From assembly GCA_035222895.1 (NCBI GenBank), contig JAVYIG010000608.1, forward strand, positions 146,001-210,000: 64,000 nt of DNA. Direction: 5' to 3'. Numbering within the stretch: the first letter of the stretch is position 1; each line of letters starts with the position of its first letter. Shown piece by piece: positions 24,836 to 38,713 of this stretch. The notes below the pieces were generated by a model that was not told the DNA's origin, made no database searches, and worked only from the letters and a program-made list of their open reading frames with translations. A program made the position numbers and the translations under genes. The DNA is from Strongylocentrotus droebachiensis (taxonomy: Eukaryota; Echinodermata; Echinoidea; Camarodonta; Strongylocentrotidae).

Positions 24836-26467
24836 CTCATTTGCACATATCGATCGACCTGTGTTAAGAACATGGTATCGGGCCTATACTTACCTTGATT
24901 TCCTTATCTTTCTATGCTCATTACTCAGCTCTTATGCATTTTCTACCAAAATCGTTTGGCACATTTATTTATTATTCTTGAACATTCAGTGTGTTACGTT
25001 GGATTATATGAGAATTTATTTTGTATCATTACCGGAACTTAAGCTTATCTTTAAGAAAGAACTCAAGTACACCTGCATATGACGAGAGTCGGTTGTTAAA
25101 GATGAAAAACGAAAATGAAGGAGTTTACAAAGTGATTAAGAATCCGTCTGTATTTCATCTTTACCTCTCCGTTTAAAGAGAGGTTTTTTAATTTAATTAA
25201 AACAAAATTCTCCTTCTTGTTTAACTTTCATTGTATATACGTGTAGTTTCACTAATTAATTGTGTAGTATTGTCGTAGTTGTTGCTGCTTTTTTCCCCTT
25301 TCAATCATAAAAATGTTGCTTGTATTTTTGTTTTATTTGTAAGATAATTAATAGTAGTATGTATCACAGAGCTTCATAGAAGATCAAGTGTCACTTTCAT
25401 TGAAATATCCTGCTTTCTTATACGTGCATGAATAAATAAATAAATATTTAAGGAGAGAATAGAAAGGGCTAGTAAAAGCGAACATAAAGAATTTAATTTA
25501 TGTTGATTGTAACGCGTCCTAAGTTCTGCACATCTCCTCTCCTTCTCAAAGTTAAATTTATGTCAGAGTAGATTTGTATTATATTTTTGTGTTATTACCC
25601 CTCATCCCTTTTGATTCTTTAATTCAAAATATGTATTATCTGTCTGTAAATAATACGATTTTCACTTACTAGTTTTGTACATGTATGTCGGAGACCCGAC
25701 TGGAACTGGGCTATCCTGTTCAACCTGACTCAATTTTGATCTGTTTTCTTTTATATTGTTGTATGTTGGAGACTTGGCGAATAAAATCAATCAATCATAC
25801 TCTTTAATATTCATTGTCTGTCGCGTTCACTCTGAATTCAGCATGCACTTAGGATTGGCGTGTACCGGCGCGTGCATTTACACAGGAATGACGTAAATAG
25901 CGCTCCGATCGATAAAACGTCTTTACATTATATAATGCAATTGTACAAATGAATTGTTACGTCCCAGGTACATGGTTACACAACTGCGAATCGGTCACCA
26001 TTACTGCTTTCACCCTCGCCAAGCTACTAACACTTCCTGCATTATACCAACTTACCCCGACACATTTGTCTGCTTACAATCTACAAGAATCATAATACAC
26101 CATGACGTGATTTTGACTTCGCACATCGTCCAAGAAGTAATGAAATTTTAACTTGCCGCTTTCTTGAAAGGTGAGTTTTTCATTCATTAATGTTGCCTTT
26201 CAAGATCTGTACTGTGGAAAATGGGGATGTTGAGAACATACACTTTATTTCTAATTTATATAGCTATGACGTTGCAAAGTTTATCGTTTTGAATAAATAA
26301 TATATCATTATGTGTGTGTGTGTTCGTGGCGTGCGAGTGTGCGTGTGTATGTGGTCTATGTTATAATGGCATACTGATATCAGTAACCTGCCATTTTTTT
26401 TAACAACAGTTCATTTAAATGGTTTATTGTAATTTTTCTTCTCACAAAGCCTACTTCACCTCGGCAG
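24836..26467. other. Spacer left of gene 2
   Basis: Unique AT-rich sequence. A small hairpin, CCTCTCCGTTTAAAGAGAGG, lies near 25165. About 25670-25800 is a LINE 3' end, with GTCGGAGACCCGACTGGAAC and the tail AATAAAATCAATCAATC. A (TG)n run lies at about 26310-26350. Any untranslated 5' exon or promoter of gene 2 would be here, but I cannot place it. Confidence 0.5.
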
Positions 26468-26487
26468 TTGGGGGTCCTATCCCGGCC

Positions 26488-29400
26488 ATGGAGGTTGGTC
26501 CCGGGGTCGACACCCATGATGATGGTGATAACCACCATGACCCAAACACTTGGAGAAAGGAAGGAAGGAACGAGAAAGATGAACAAAACAAGGAGAAAAC
26601 AACTGGCTTTTTGCATCGGTAAACAATTTTAATATCCTTGAAATTCTTTCCTTACTCCTTCCTCTTCTTCTTCTCCTTCCTTGTTAGCGACTACAATAAA
26701 CTAGGCAGTTAAAGGGACTCAGTAAGATTGTTCAGATGAGAGAAATGGTGCTTAGGTAAATACTTCGATGCTAGATGTACAATTAAATATAATCTGAAAG
26801 TTTAAGTAAAAACAGACCATTATTAATGATAAAAAAATTGGGAAAAACTGATCTGATCGTTTCCTTAATTCTCCCAACTATATCATTACAATTTCATTAC
26901 ATTTTAGGTGAATGTAAATCGTCACAATGCACTGAATTGGCTCTATATACCATTCCAAACATTTAAGTGTTGACAACTTTTTAAAAGCCTGCCTTATGTC
27001 TTATTTTCATGGAAAAATGGTTGGGAAATTCAAAAATGGTTTGGATAATTTACTGTTAGAGGGTCTTGCACAGTGACGCCTTCAAAGAAAACTAAAATAT
27101 CTTTGTGGTTTGATATTTTTTTCAGGATTTGTTACATGTTAGAGAGTTAGTACAGTAGAAGGAATATAATAAGTAATATTTCATACACCAATTACGCAGT
27201 TTCCTCATCAACCTTCAACAATGTTACCGAGTCACTTTAATGTGGAAAAAACAAATATTTATTAAACGTATCGGGGATATACATAGCAATTTACAACCAC
27301 AGCATCAGCTGTAAAATGACTAGGGATGGTTAATTGTCATCTCATTCCAGTCTACTCAAACCCCGGAGACAATAATATTTGGGTATCACGATAGGAAGTG
27401 AGAGATAAGCCAGTTATTAAGGATAAAACTGTAGTAATCACTCTGTTGTCATCAATACCAGATATGATTAAATTCACTTGCTGTCTTCACTTTGGCATCT
27501 TACACAGCTATGCTCGGTTTCTTGTTCGATTTCCCTCGATTGTCCTCCTTCTTGTTCTCCTCTGCGTCGTTGCAACAGGAGTCCTAGCGGTGTTTTTCAG
27601 CCCGGTACCTTCATTTTCTGATCCAACAGAGGTACGTTATCATTCTGAATAGTTAATATCGTTATGTTATCAATCTGTTTCTTTTCATCTTAAAATAAAA
27701 TATACATTTATATCTGAACAAATATGAACATGAAACAGGTCAACCAAAGATACATACACTTCAAAAAGATTGTATGACATGAGTACGATGACTTCACATG
27801 TTTCGTGGTATAAGACATCTTTAAAACGTGATGTCATCAATTCGACATCTGCCATAATTAGTTCTATTCGAATTTCACAAACAATTTCTTTTAAATACAA
27901 GATTTTAGTATCAGGGTGGACTTCCCATTTACCAAGTAAAAGACGAATTTCCTATATGAACAATAAATCGTTTACTTATCGCGCTTATACTCTTATACTT
28001 ATGTTTCTTCAAGTTAGTACTTATTAACTGTCGAGTAATTTTCCTGTGTTACTCTATTTTATATTCATATTTTGAAGGGGTTCCAAGCTCGAGGGACTGT
28101 TATTAGCGGACGACTTTGGGCCTATCAACGAATGACAGAGGAAACGCAGTTGTTTTCTCCTAACCCATCAGTGGTCAGTTCGAATATCAGTCGACGCAGT
28201 CTTTCAGAGACCTCGAGATCTCGAGAGGAAAGAGATGTTGGCAACGATACTATACTACATGTTGAAACATGCGGTGCTTATCGTAAGTATGAGATAACTA
28301 TGAATCACGAGAATTTAAATTACAATACTAATTCCGTTTTAATTACCCATGGCAACCACATGCTTTTCCTGCAAGCCATGCAATTATCATTACCCCGGCA
28401 TCGCTAGGTATATATTTAATACACCTGAATAGCGAGGCACAAATGTGGGCCAAACACCTTGCCCGAGGATGAAAGCACCGAGTAAGGTTTGAATCCGGGA
28501 CCTCTCGTTTGAGAGTCAAGAGTCTTCACCAATATACCACAGTGCCCTCAATGATCACTGTCTGGTTAGTGTTGTTATCATCAGTGGCGTAGCACTTTGA
28601 CGGAGTGGTCAAATATATGGAACAGTGAATTTTTGTTCTTTCTTACATGTTGTTTCTGGTTATCTATAGGGGCACCTGCGATCATGCCCATACCCGAATA
28701 CACTACAGGTCAACGCTGTAATTATCTTTAAGGTTGTACCATTATCATCCTCGCCATCGATATTATTGTCGTTGAGATATTTATGATGATAACAAGCAGC
28801 ACAACGATTTCAATTTGATTGTGTCTTCCATAATTCGAGAAGGGCCAAATGGTATAAACTTAGAGAATTGTAAGCTAATACCCATTGAAATAATTCAATG
28901 ACATTGATGAAGAGAATGCAAAGATGCAAAGATTAATTTTGATACATTCTTGATAAAATAGTTGTGTGGGTAATTGTGAATCACTTTACTATAAACCTAG
29001 TAAGATTCAGTCCATGATAAAAATAAATTCTTGTCCTGTTATTCCCCTTTCCAGTTTCCAGTCGTCTTCGGATGCTGTATCAAGCCTCTGGCTCTTCAGA
29101 AATGTTTACCGCTGACGTCATGAAAGCTGTTTGTCAACACGACACTGTCAACTTTCGTAGTCAGAACATCTTCAACCAATCGTGCGGCTTGTATAATTCG
29201 ACGGGGGACTGCTGTCCAACCTGGTCAATGGGATACATGGTAGCCCTAATCGCTGGCAAGGATTCTTGCGATGATATCAACGAAGGAGATGTGGAAACCA
29301 CAAAGACATTGTTACACGAATGCATTCAGTATTATACTACAGGATGTCTTGACAGCGGCACCACTTGCCAAAATGTACCTGCCAATTGCACAGAGCTAGG

Positions 29401-31711
29401 CAGCATTCATACACTACTTCATTATCTAACACCTAGTTATTTCGCTGATAATGTAGAAAACGACAATTATGACTTGGAAATAGCGCTGGTCCTTTCTCCT
29501 CTTTGGTCGTACCATGACGACACATTTAACTTCTATGAAATGCACATGGGGACATCGTCATTGACAAATAATGTTCTTGAGATCATAGCAATTGGTTCTG
29601 GTATAAAGTTTGATGTGTTTGACCAATTCGTTTTCTCCGATTCGGTTTTTATTGCCATCGGTTGTGTCAGTGTGATATTTATAATCTGGATTTATGTTGG
29701 TTCAATTTTCGTAACTGCTATGACGATGGTAAGCATTATCCTGTCTATGGTTGTCGCTTTCTTCCTTTATCACGTCATATATAGAATTCCGTTTTTTCCC
29801 TTCATTAATGTCATAACTGCTATTCTTATCATTGGAATCGGTGCTGATGACTGTTTTGTCTATGTAGATATCTGGAAGGCCACGAAGAAGGAGATAGGTG
29901 GAGGTAGGGATAACCTTCTTCCTATCCTCATGAAAACAGTGAAACATGCCTCGATCACCATGTTTGTGACCAGTCTTACAACATCATCTGCCCTTTTTGC
30001 GGGAGTTGTCAGTACAATCACAGCACTGCGGTGCTTCTCAGTATTTGCTGGAAGTGCTATCTTGGTCAATTTTGTCCTGACGTTGACGTGGATACCTGCA
30101 GCAGTAATGATTCACGAAAAGTACTTTCTATGGGAGGAAGACGAGCCGTCATCGTGTAAGTGCTGCGGTTGTTGGTATGCAGTAGGACGGTTTTATGATC
30201 GAATTGCCAACATTGGCAGGGAATTCTTTGAAGATTACTTACCGCTTATAATAACTAAATTACGTTTCTTTTGGATTATTGTCTTGAGCGCTTTCGGCAT
30301 CGGAGGTTTCTGTGTTGTTTTTGTGGCGCCAAGATTACGTCTACCTTCTCAATCAGAATTCCAAGTATTCAGAACAAGTAACATTTTTGAGCAATACGAT
30401 CAAATCTATAAAGGAAGGTTTAGTTTTGAAAAAGATTCAGCGAGGCTGATGCCGGCAATCATTGTTTGGGGAGTAAAACCTCTTGACAATGGGAATCTTT
30501 GGAGTGCTGATGGAGAAGGAACTACGGTGTTGGATGAAACGTTTGACGTAACGTCTCCTGAAGCACAACAATGGTTGTATGATCTGTGCACAGATTTTAA
30601 GAATTCAAGTTTCCATGACACCAGCGCGGGTTCAGGAGACGAATTTTGTTTTATTGATGCATTTCGAAGTTTTATGGAGGAAAATACATGTATAAATCCT
30701 TCGACAGGCGCGGATCTGGGTCAATGCTGTAACCAAAATTCATTTCCATATCCTAGTGATGTATTCAGCCAATGTGCCATTACTTTCAGTGAGATACAAT
30801 GTCAACTCTATGGTTGTGAATCGAATGCCCCTGGATTACGTTTTAATTCTGATCAGGACATGGTTGCAATGTATATTTACTTACAAACAAACATCAAAGA
30901 ATCGCAGGATTTCAATGCCATGAATCAATTCTGGGAAGATGTCAATGACTGGGTAGAAGGTAGAATAAGCTCAGCTCCAACTGGCATGCAAACAGGCTGG
31001 TTTATAAGTGTCGGTGATTATCAGATGTCTTTCTTTGACCTTCAAAGAGGCCTCGCAACTGGTGCACCTCTCTCGGTCGGTATATCACTAGCAGTTGCTG
31101 CTTGCGTTCTTCTTTTAGCAATAAGGAACATCTTGGTGACGTTATATGCCATCTATTCTATTGCTTGTGCTGTTTTTGTTGTCATTGCTTCTGTCGTTCT
31201 TATGGGATGGGAACTAAATATATTTGAATCTGTTGTTCTGTCCCTTGCTGTTGGCCTTTCAGTTGATTTTACGATCCATTTAGGCGTTGCTTATCGTCAG
31301 TCTACTGCATTTGATCGTGAGTCACGATCAATGTATGCCCTTCGATCTCTCGGTGCTGCCATTACGCTGGCGGCCATCAGTACTTTCATAGCAGGTGCAT
31401 GTATGTTACCTGCCACAGTTCTTAGCTATGTTCAGCTTGGGACTTTTCTTACACTTGTCATGGCAATCAGTTGGGTCTATGGAATATTCCTATTTGTATC
31501 GCTATGTAGGACGATAGGACCAGAGGGTACGTTTGCCCAAATATCGCGGTCCTGTTGTCGACGTAACCCTCGTGTCACACCTGAAGGGGAGGGACACGTT
31601 GATGAAGACTCGGTTAAGCCAGTCCAGAAGGGTGTTTCGATGGATAGCCACACGGATGTTGTGTCAGTTACCTCTTTGCCTAATGAAAATCTAACTGAAA
31701 CTGCTGCGTAA
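26488..31711 (+). CDS. Dispatched-like sterol-sensing-domain transporter (gene 2)
   Basis: Third, more diverged family member in the spacer of the inverted duplication. Model: 26488-26618, 27508-27631, 28078-28282, 29055-31711, all GT-AG, exactly 1038 codons plus stop. Intron phases match gene 1 throughout. The start ATG lies in a strong context (GGCCATGG) in a candidate exon whose frame and phase also match. That exon is the least certain part. TM1 is in exon 2. Exon 3 starts GFQARGTVISGRL. Exon 4 has the Cys-rich loops, the sterol-sensing region and twelve segments in total, with GIGADD in TM4 (D418, D419) and GLSVDF in TM10 (D891). The C-terminal tail is longer and differs in sequence from gene 1. 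Lipid-anchored ligand export is the family role; the actual cargo is unknown. Confidence 0.87.
26709..27240. mobile_element. TTAA-flanked MITE (copy 1), in gene 2 intron 1
   Basis: Starts TTAAAGGGACTCAGTAAGA. The right end reverse-complements to TTAAAGTGACTCGGTAACA. TTAA stands at both ends. The whole 532 bp is repeated at 53020-53549 (shared words ATTCTCCCAACTATAT and ATACCATTCCAAACATTTAA). TTAA target sites are typical of piggyBac-type elements, so a non-autonomous relative is plausible (inference). Confidence 0.75.
28428..28552 (-). mobile_element. tRNA-derived SINE fragment in gene 2 intron 3
   Basis: On the minus strand it reads as a tRNA-like head: GGTATATTGGTGA resembles an A box and GGATTCAAACC a B box, spaced as in a tRNA. 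Too degraded to be a functional tRNA. Confidence 0.6.
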
Positions 31712-33374
31712 TGAAAGCCAATCAAAATTAGTCAATAGGCCGACGAAGTGTGTGCGTGTATGTGTGTGTGGCATAGGCCTCTTAGAATCGATAGTTTTCT
31801 TTATCATTATTTTTCGTAAATATATCTAGAAGGCAAATCATAGAAACAAGTTATTTACAGTCTTAGAGGAATCGCAAAAAAAGAACAAATCACGGAAGTT
31901 ATGAATTTAAAAAAAATAGATGGCTAATGATATGTGCTCATTTGGTCACGGTTTATACACTTGACTTCTCCCCAACTAGGTGTCTACAAAATAATTATTA
32001 TTCAGAGTATGCAACCTTGAAAATCAGAATTTTTTTATTTTTATAAATGCAATCTTTCTATGACACAACGAATGGAATCCCTAGCTCTTACTTCACACAC
32101 GATTCCGTTTCTTCAATTTTCTGCTTGTACTTGTTTGTTCATTTGATTGTTTATTTGTTTGTTTGTTTGTTTATTTGCTTGTCTTAGCCCAGGGATATAC
32201 GCCTATTTTTGTATAGATCATTATTATGTTTGCAGCCAATAGCTTAATATTAACCAAAAGTAAACGTCAGCACAAAAGTTATCTCTTTACTCGTCTTTAT
32301 TTTACTCTTTACTTATCGCTTTACTTCAAGTCGGAATAAACCTGTTCCTCGTTAAATACTACTGAATCTATTACTGAATGTATTTACATTGTTTATCAGT
32401 TTGCTCTTCCAAATACTTTCATGATAAACGTAGTGTTTATATCAAATACTATAGACTAAATGTGAAGGCTTTTGATTGTGCATATAATTTTCCCCCTAAA
32501 ATTCCTTGGGAAAATGAAGTTAACTAAACGCACGAAGACATACAATCATCAACGAATAAGGATTTTTTATATTTTCTTCCACAATGAGTTCGTTTTTCTC
32601 GATTATCTTCGGAAGAGCTTGGGTTGGTTTGTCATAATATTCCAAAATAAGTTAAATGAGTATAGCCTATTATCATGAATTTAGGTTAGGTACTCTGATA
32701 TTCGGGAAAAAATACATAATTCTGTGAAAAGATCGAGAATATTTAATTTTTTTTTTCATAATTTTGCAATATCTCAGTTTTCCCATTGGCAAAAAAGAAA
32801 TCTTTTGCACGATATATAATATCTTCTTTTATGTCTATGGCTTATTTAAGTGATTTTTATATACACAGTATTATATATACAGTTTATTTGATAAACTAAA
32901 ATACAGATGTATATTTGTAATTGAGGATTTTATATTTATGATAATCAAATTACATTGAAATTTGTATTACAGTTTCATCAAATAAAGTTTTTATGGTTGT
33001 GACATTGATACTACGTCATTATTTTTCCTTATCTAAAACATAAGTGATTAAAATGTATTTTTTTTTTTTTTTTTTATATGAAATATTGATTTTCAAATAC
33101 ATGGCTATAGCCTACGAGACGGCAGTTTCGTGGGCTGTCGGTCCACTGGGAGGTCCAGAAATACGAAGATGCGTTTTTGTTTGCACGGTATAAGAAAGAA
33201 AGAGAGAAAGAGAGAGAGGGAGAGGAGAGAGAGAGAGAGAGAGCAAAGGGAGATGGTGACGGGGGGGGGGGGTACGACGGGATAAAGTAACATCCAACCT
33301 GTCCCCTTCGGCCCTATAGGATAAACGGCTTGTTTAAACGCAACTGGATCATAAAAGTATAATAATAGGCTATA
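31712..33374. other. Downstream region of gene 2, no gene recognised
   Basis: AT-rich. AATAAA motifs near 32335 and 32980 could serve as polyadenylation signals, but nothing ties them to the gene. A T homopolymer lies near 33058-33076, and a (GA)n run followed by a G run at about 33196-33271. Confidence 0.5.
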
Positions 33375-34018
33375 TACCCTCCCATGCCATAAGTATTGCA
33401 ACATGATGAAATTCGTTAAATTTGTGGTTAAATTTGTGTAGATGGGAACATTGATAACGCCAAATATCGAGATATTCTGGACGCCCACTTGTTTCCATCC
33501 ATTGCTAACATCTTTGGCAACGCGCAACACCCGTTCGTCTTCCAGGATGACAACGCACCGGCACACAGGGCAGCCAGGATGGACCAATGGTATGACGAAA
33601 CTGGCGTCAACAGGGTGCAGTGGCCGGCGCAATCACCAGATGCTAACCCGATAGAGAATCTGTGGGATGACATCAAGAGAGCCAACACCAAAGACCGACC
33701 AACCACGAGGGAAGGTTTGGTCCGCTCTATCTTCAGGGCCTGGGGCAGCATCACCCAAGAAAGATTGCAAGGACTCTACGCGACGATGCCAAGAAGGATG
33801 CGCGCCATCATTAGAAGGCGAGGATATCCAACAAAATACTAGAGACTCGTGAATCTTACATGAAAAATGACTATTGATATATCAATAAAATGTGCCTGAT
33901 AGTATGATAAAAAATGATGCACTACATATTCATTAAAACAGCACTCATTTTCATGTAATTATTTGTCTCCTGTGTAATGTGTGTGTCTATGTTGCAATAC
34001 TTTTGGCACGGGAGGGTA
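33375..34018 (+). mobile_element. Tc1-like DNA transposon, internally deleted
   Basis: Terminal inverted repeats of about 28 bp: CCCTCCCATGCCATAAGTAT on the left, and CCCTCCCGTGCCAAAAGTAT as the reverse complement of the right end, each next to a TA dinucleotide. It encloses the C-terminal third of a Tc1/mariner transposase (33432-33842). A full-length element is usually over 1 kb, so the 5' half of the gene has been lost. Confidence 0.9.
33432..33842 (+). pseudogene. Tc1/mariner transposase, C-terminal fragment
   Basis: An open stretch of about 136 codons after a stop at 33429, reading DGNIDNAKYRDILDAHLFPS, then FQDDNAPAHRA with the second catalytic aspartate, then WPAQSPDANPIENLWD with the final acidic residue, and a natural stop after RRGYPTKY. 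These are the DDE_3 motifs of Tc1 transposases. The helix-turn-helix DNA-binding part and the first catalytic aspartate are missing, so it cannot be active. Confidence 0.9.
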
Positions 34019-34118
34019 CACGTAGGATTCACGTAGTGGAGGATTTACTATAACTCGAGCAGATGGGAAATGCTAAATATTCTTTCTGACTGGCAAATTC
34101 CCTGCCCCCCCCCCCCCC

Positions 34119-34151
<33 letters not shown>

Positions 34152-35499
34152 GCTTTCGATTATCACACTTTCTTTCCCCCTCTGTTTCCACTCGGTTCAT
34201 GTATTTCGAGCCCAATCGTTTTCCCTCATCCACTCTCAGGCTTTGACTGATGTCAGCTACCCCCTCCATTTTTTTGTTACCACGCCACCATACCTGCCTC
34301 TCTTGGAGCTCCCCCGATATACGTCAGCTAGGACCCCAAATTGGCTTTTAATCGACAATGGGTCGTCATAATTATGGTCACTGGCAACCATTAAAAGAAG
34401 TGGTTTTAATTAGCTAGCTCAAGTCACAATCATATTTTAGTAATGTTTTCTCTAAAAATCAGATGGCAAATAGAATAACGTACTTTGTTACGTTTTAGCT
34501 CTCTAAATGAGGAGCAAAATGCATTGCTCAGCACATAGATGGCCGCACTACATTCGTTCCTACCTGAAACATTGAAACAAATCCGTGAACAGTGATTTTT
34601 TTATTAAATATTAGTATCAAAATATATTTTGAAATAAATTGTACTTACAGGACAGTGACCAGGAATTGTTTACATCAGTTAATGTTCGTTTAGTTTGAAA
34701 TCTTGAACAAAATTGTATGACAATTGAATGAAGGAGTTGGGGGATTGAAATAGTTTGAGAGGAAAAATATTGAGGTAAACCACTTTAATTCCATATAGGC
34801 AACTGGAACAATACAAAGTGGCATTGTCTTTCAATTTGTCTGAACGTATAGGGATCTACCTCGTGGCAGTATTAAACCATATCATTATTTATATCATATT
34901 GGAAATAATGTAAAACTCTTCAACATAGCAACCACAGTTTTTCATTACTATTCCTGATGGTCACTGATAATTTCGTCTAGCCTTCTTGTGATTTTCCTCC
35001 TAGAGCTCATAACTGTGTCCAACAAAATATCTGTGGCCTTTTTTAACACGATTTTAAAGGAAAAAGATAATCATTATCAATAGTCAATATCATGATTAAA
35101 AAGTATCCCCTTCCCCTTCTTTCTTCTTCCGTAATTTATGTAGGTTTGTAGAATATGTTCAAAAGATTACACTCGCAGACACTCTTTGATTTGTGGGAGG
35201 CTAGTAGTGAATTATCTGTGCCTGGTGTACACATGCAGTGGCTTTTGTTTTCTTCACTTATTTGATTAATAGATTACGTCTGTCTCTTGGTATTCGGAAA
35301 AGGGGATTCGTCATTTACTGGTACACACAAACAATCTACTGCAGGATAAACAATCCATATTAAATAATAGTCTTGTTCTCTCGACATACGATGATCATAC
35401 CAGAGCTCAAGATTAGCTTTAACGTTCTTTAACCACCGCATGACTTATACAGCCTGTATTTTGCTCCTCCATCTCTCTGCGTAATTCACTTTTTTCTGA
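34019..35499. other. Spacer right of the Tc1 remnant, no gene recognised
   Basis: A C homopolymer followed by (CT)n lies at about 34104-34151. The remainder is unique AT-rich DNA with no credible exon. Similarity to the left arm begins near 35500. Confidence 0.5.
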
Positions 35500-36974
35500 C
35501 AGTCTGTTGATACTATTATCTTTCTCTAAGCTCATTTAGGCAGTATTGGGATATTAAATCTTATCTTCATTAGGGCCCAAGGAAGAGTTACAATTTAACG
35601 ATATTTAGATTTAATCTAACGCTGTAGACCAACTAATTTAGTTAGTCTACAGCGTAATGTCACAGACACTCTCAAACACCTACCTACACACCCACACACA
35701 CACATACACACACATATTTCATCATACAGTATTTACGAATCTTCCAAAACACTGAAATACCACTGTTGTAATTTTTTTGTAAGGTAAATATATGACAAAC
35801 AGAACAAATTTCTGCTACAAACAATGCACTTTATTGTGTGATAGATGCAAAAAAGTTCGTGGCAAAATAAATGAACACTCGACGCTGATTCACAAAAAAT
35901 AACAATTTCAATATCAGAAATGACTTTCATTGCAAGAATAGATCAGTATTTCATTTTTTCAAAACTTAAAAACATAATTATATACTCTTTATTGAAAATA
36001 TATCAAAGGACATGAATAAATCCCTGGTAAATGCAGCTAGGCATTAAGAAAAAAGAACCTACATTAAACACAACGACACATTATATCTAAAAAATATATA
36101 GAAAATAGGAATAAACTAATTCATGTATATACAAAATATTGTCTGCCTTATACAAGACTGAGGCCTATCAAACATCGTATTAAGTGTTAATAAATATATT
36201 ATGCATTAACTGATATTGAACACTACTTTCAAACGTCTGTAGTTTCGAGATAATTGCTTTTGAGATCTTTCATGGCAGGACCTTGATACTGTATATAGTC
36301 TCTATTTTTTGTCTCATAAATGTATCAACCACATAGATCTATCGCAGTTACAATTTTACAGATAATATTGCATATTTTTCTCTTGTGTATATTCTTGTCA
36401 GAGCCATAGCAAATCACAGTCGTTCATGACTAGCTGCTACTAAATGAGCCAATTCCCTAGTTCATCTTCTTATGTTTCAAACCACAAATGAACAACATCT
36501 CGGGCGATTATCACAATCAACATAAAAGTAAGTCGAAACAGGACCGATGATGTTAATTACGAGTCTTTGTCGTGATTGATGATGTCATTAGGCCTACTGT
36601 CCGTCTCAAAAGGTTTAGAATGAGAACAATGAATCCACAAATGAATGTTTCAAACTGTTTTAAGGAATGCTCATGAGTTTGGATAGCTTTCAATTCAATT
36701 CAATACAGGTCTTTTAGAACATGCTCCACAGTACAAAGAATAAATTATATACATGTATGTTTTACAAAGATGTGAATTGCATTTATTGAATTAAATACCA
36801 ATTTACATGAAATACTTTACATTGATAAAATTATAGGTAATGAATGTCAGATAACATGTTGAAAGATGTCGTAAAAAGTATTATCAATGCATATATAATT
36901 TAAAGATGATTACATTTCCGTTATCATTATAAAAAAAATATCCGATTAAAACAGTAAGAGGTCAAGGAAAAAAA

Positions 36975-38270
36975 TCACTTCTATTCATGGACTGTCTACA
37001 TCCCAAGTTACTCAAATTATCCGCAGATATCATTGCAAAACCACTCATTATATTATTTAATCAATCATTAAAAGCTTCACGATTTCCATTTGATTTCAAG
37101 ATTGCAAAAATCACTCTGATACACAAGAGAGGAACGTTTAGTGTGGATAATTTCAGGCCCATGTCTACAAATTATTCTAGAGAAAGCCTTACACAAACAA
37201 TTGTATTCTTACCTTAAAGAGATAGTTGAGTTCTGTTGCGGAGGGCGCTATACAAAATATTTTGTTTGTGTAATAATGAAAAACTGAGTGTCAAATTTGA
37301 AAGAACATAATATTTAAATGACAAAATCATCTTTGTTTGATCAAAATCGGTTCATAGACGGCTGAAATATAACGATTTCTAATACTTGTGTACCACCACA
37401 AATATTAGATATTTTGAAAAATTTGAAAAAACCGTTGATAAAAACGAAATAACGCCTTTTCCGTCGTATTTCAGCCAATGCCGATGTTGGCTTTTTTGTT
37501 AGCATTTTCGTGTTGCCTATATTACCCACAATTAGCCGGCTCATGTATTGTTATTTTTAATTAAATAATTAATTAAAGGTCACCGTATTTTTTTAAAAGT
37601 GGAGCTGAATTGGTATGATCGTATTGGCTAAACTTCACACATTTTGGGGTCTAAAATTATGTTCATGGCAATTTTAGGTTCTAAATGGGCACTATAAATG
37701 TCATAGATAAAAATAAGAGCATTAACCATGCAAGTTGAAGGCATTTGCAGTTTGAAAACAGAACTCAACTATCCCTTTAACCATAATAATTTATCATCAG
37801 TCTGGATTTAGACCGAGTCATTCTATAACCACGTGTCTCACAGAAATTACTGATTACCTTCTTGATAATATGAATTCGGGTCAGATTACTGGAACAATAT
37901 TTTACGATCTTAGGGAAGCATTTGACGTTTTTCCACATAAAATAATACTTGATAAACTAATTTTCTTTGGCATGAGTAACAATGTGTATGAATGGTTTAA
38001 ATCTTACTTAATTGGTAGACAACATTGTGTTACTAGATAATCATTGTAGCGAGTATTTAACTGTTAAATTCGGGGTGCCTCAAGGGTCAATTATGGGCCC
38101 ATTGATTTGTTTGTTTGTTTATTAATGATATTAGTAATTTAAAATTTCGTTATAATTCCAAAATCTCACTTTATGCTGACGATACTTTCATTTTAAATAA
38201 TTCTGATATTTCATTTCATAGTTCATTTATTTTAAATAAAACTTGAATAAATAAATAAGTTAATATTAGA
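36975..38270 (+). mobile_element. Degenerate LINE RT, split by a TTAA MITE
   Basis: RT pieces: HPKLLKLSADIIAKPLIILF (about 36999-37058), VDNFRPMS near 37145, EKALHKQLYSYL just before the MITE, then after it QSGFRPSHSITTCLTEITDY (about 37799-37858), YDLREAFDVFPHKIILDKL (about 37900-37956), GVPQGSIMGP near 38072 and LYADDTFILN near 38170. Several stops and frameshifts make it non-functional. It sits between gene 3 and the inner right arm. Confidence 0.85.
37214..37780. mobile_element. TTAA-flanked MITE, 24-bp inverted repeats, inside LINE RT
   Basis: Starts TTAAAGAGATAGTTGAGTTC. The right end reverse-complements to TTAAAGGGATAGTTGAGTTC. TTAA at both ends. RT sequence resumes directly after it. 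It shares the TTAA start style with the MITEs at 26709 and 53020 but not their interior. No open frame of interest. Confidence 0.8.
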
Positions 38271-38713
38271 TTATATATATATATATATATAGAAGGGATT
38301 TTATTAAACAAATTCCATCGTCGCAGTCTTACAACTGAATTGCCATTGGAATACAATTGAAAAGTACTTTAAAAAATATGTCGATATTTTATGAATGAGT
38401 GACACTCCTTTTAAAAACTGCAACATCTAGATTTGACAACGCTTAGTATTTGTTTTGGCTGGTATCGCGAATCGTTCAATTTTTGTAATTTTTACATGAT
38501 ATTTGCAGTTATTTTCATTGGTCACTTTAGTTGTGTTTTTGATTGAGTTATTTATGAATTGATTGATTGATTGATATATTGATTGATTGATTGGTTCGTT
38601 GGCTGTCTGACTCAGTATCAGGATTAAAGCTTAGACTGTAATCTCTATCAATTTATCGGCCACCTTATCAAGAAGGATATTCTTCTTCACCCCATATCGA
38701 TGATTATTTTATG
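38271..38713. other. Downstream region of gene 3
   Basis: A (TA)n run at about 38271-38290 and a reversed TCAA-type LINE tail (TGATTGATTGATTG) at about 38558-38600. The last about 40 bp before the stop of gene 3 match the gene 1 downstream sequence. Confidence 0.5.
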
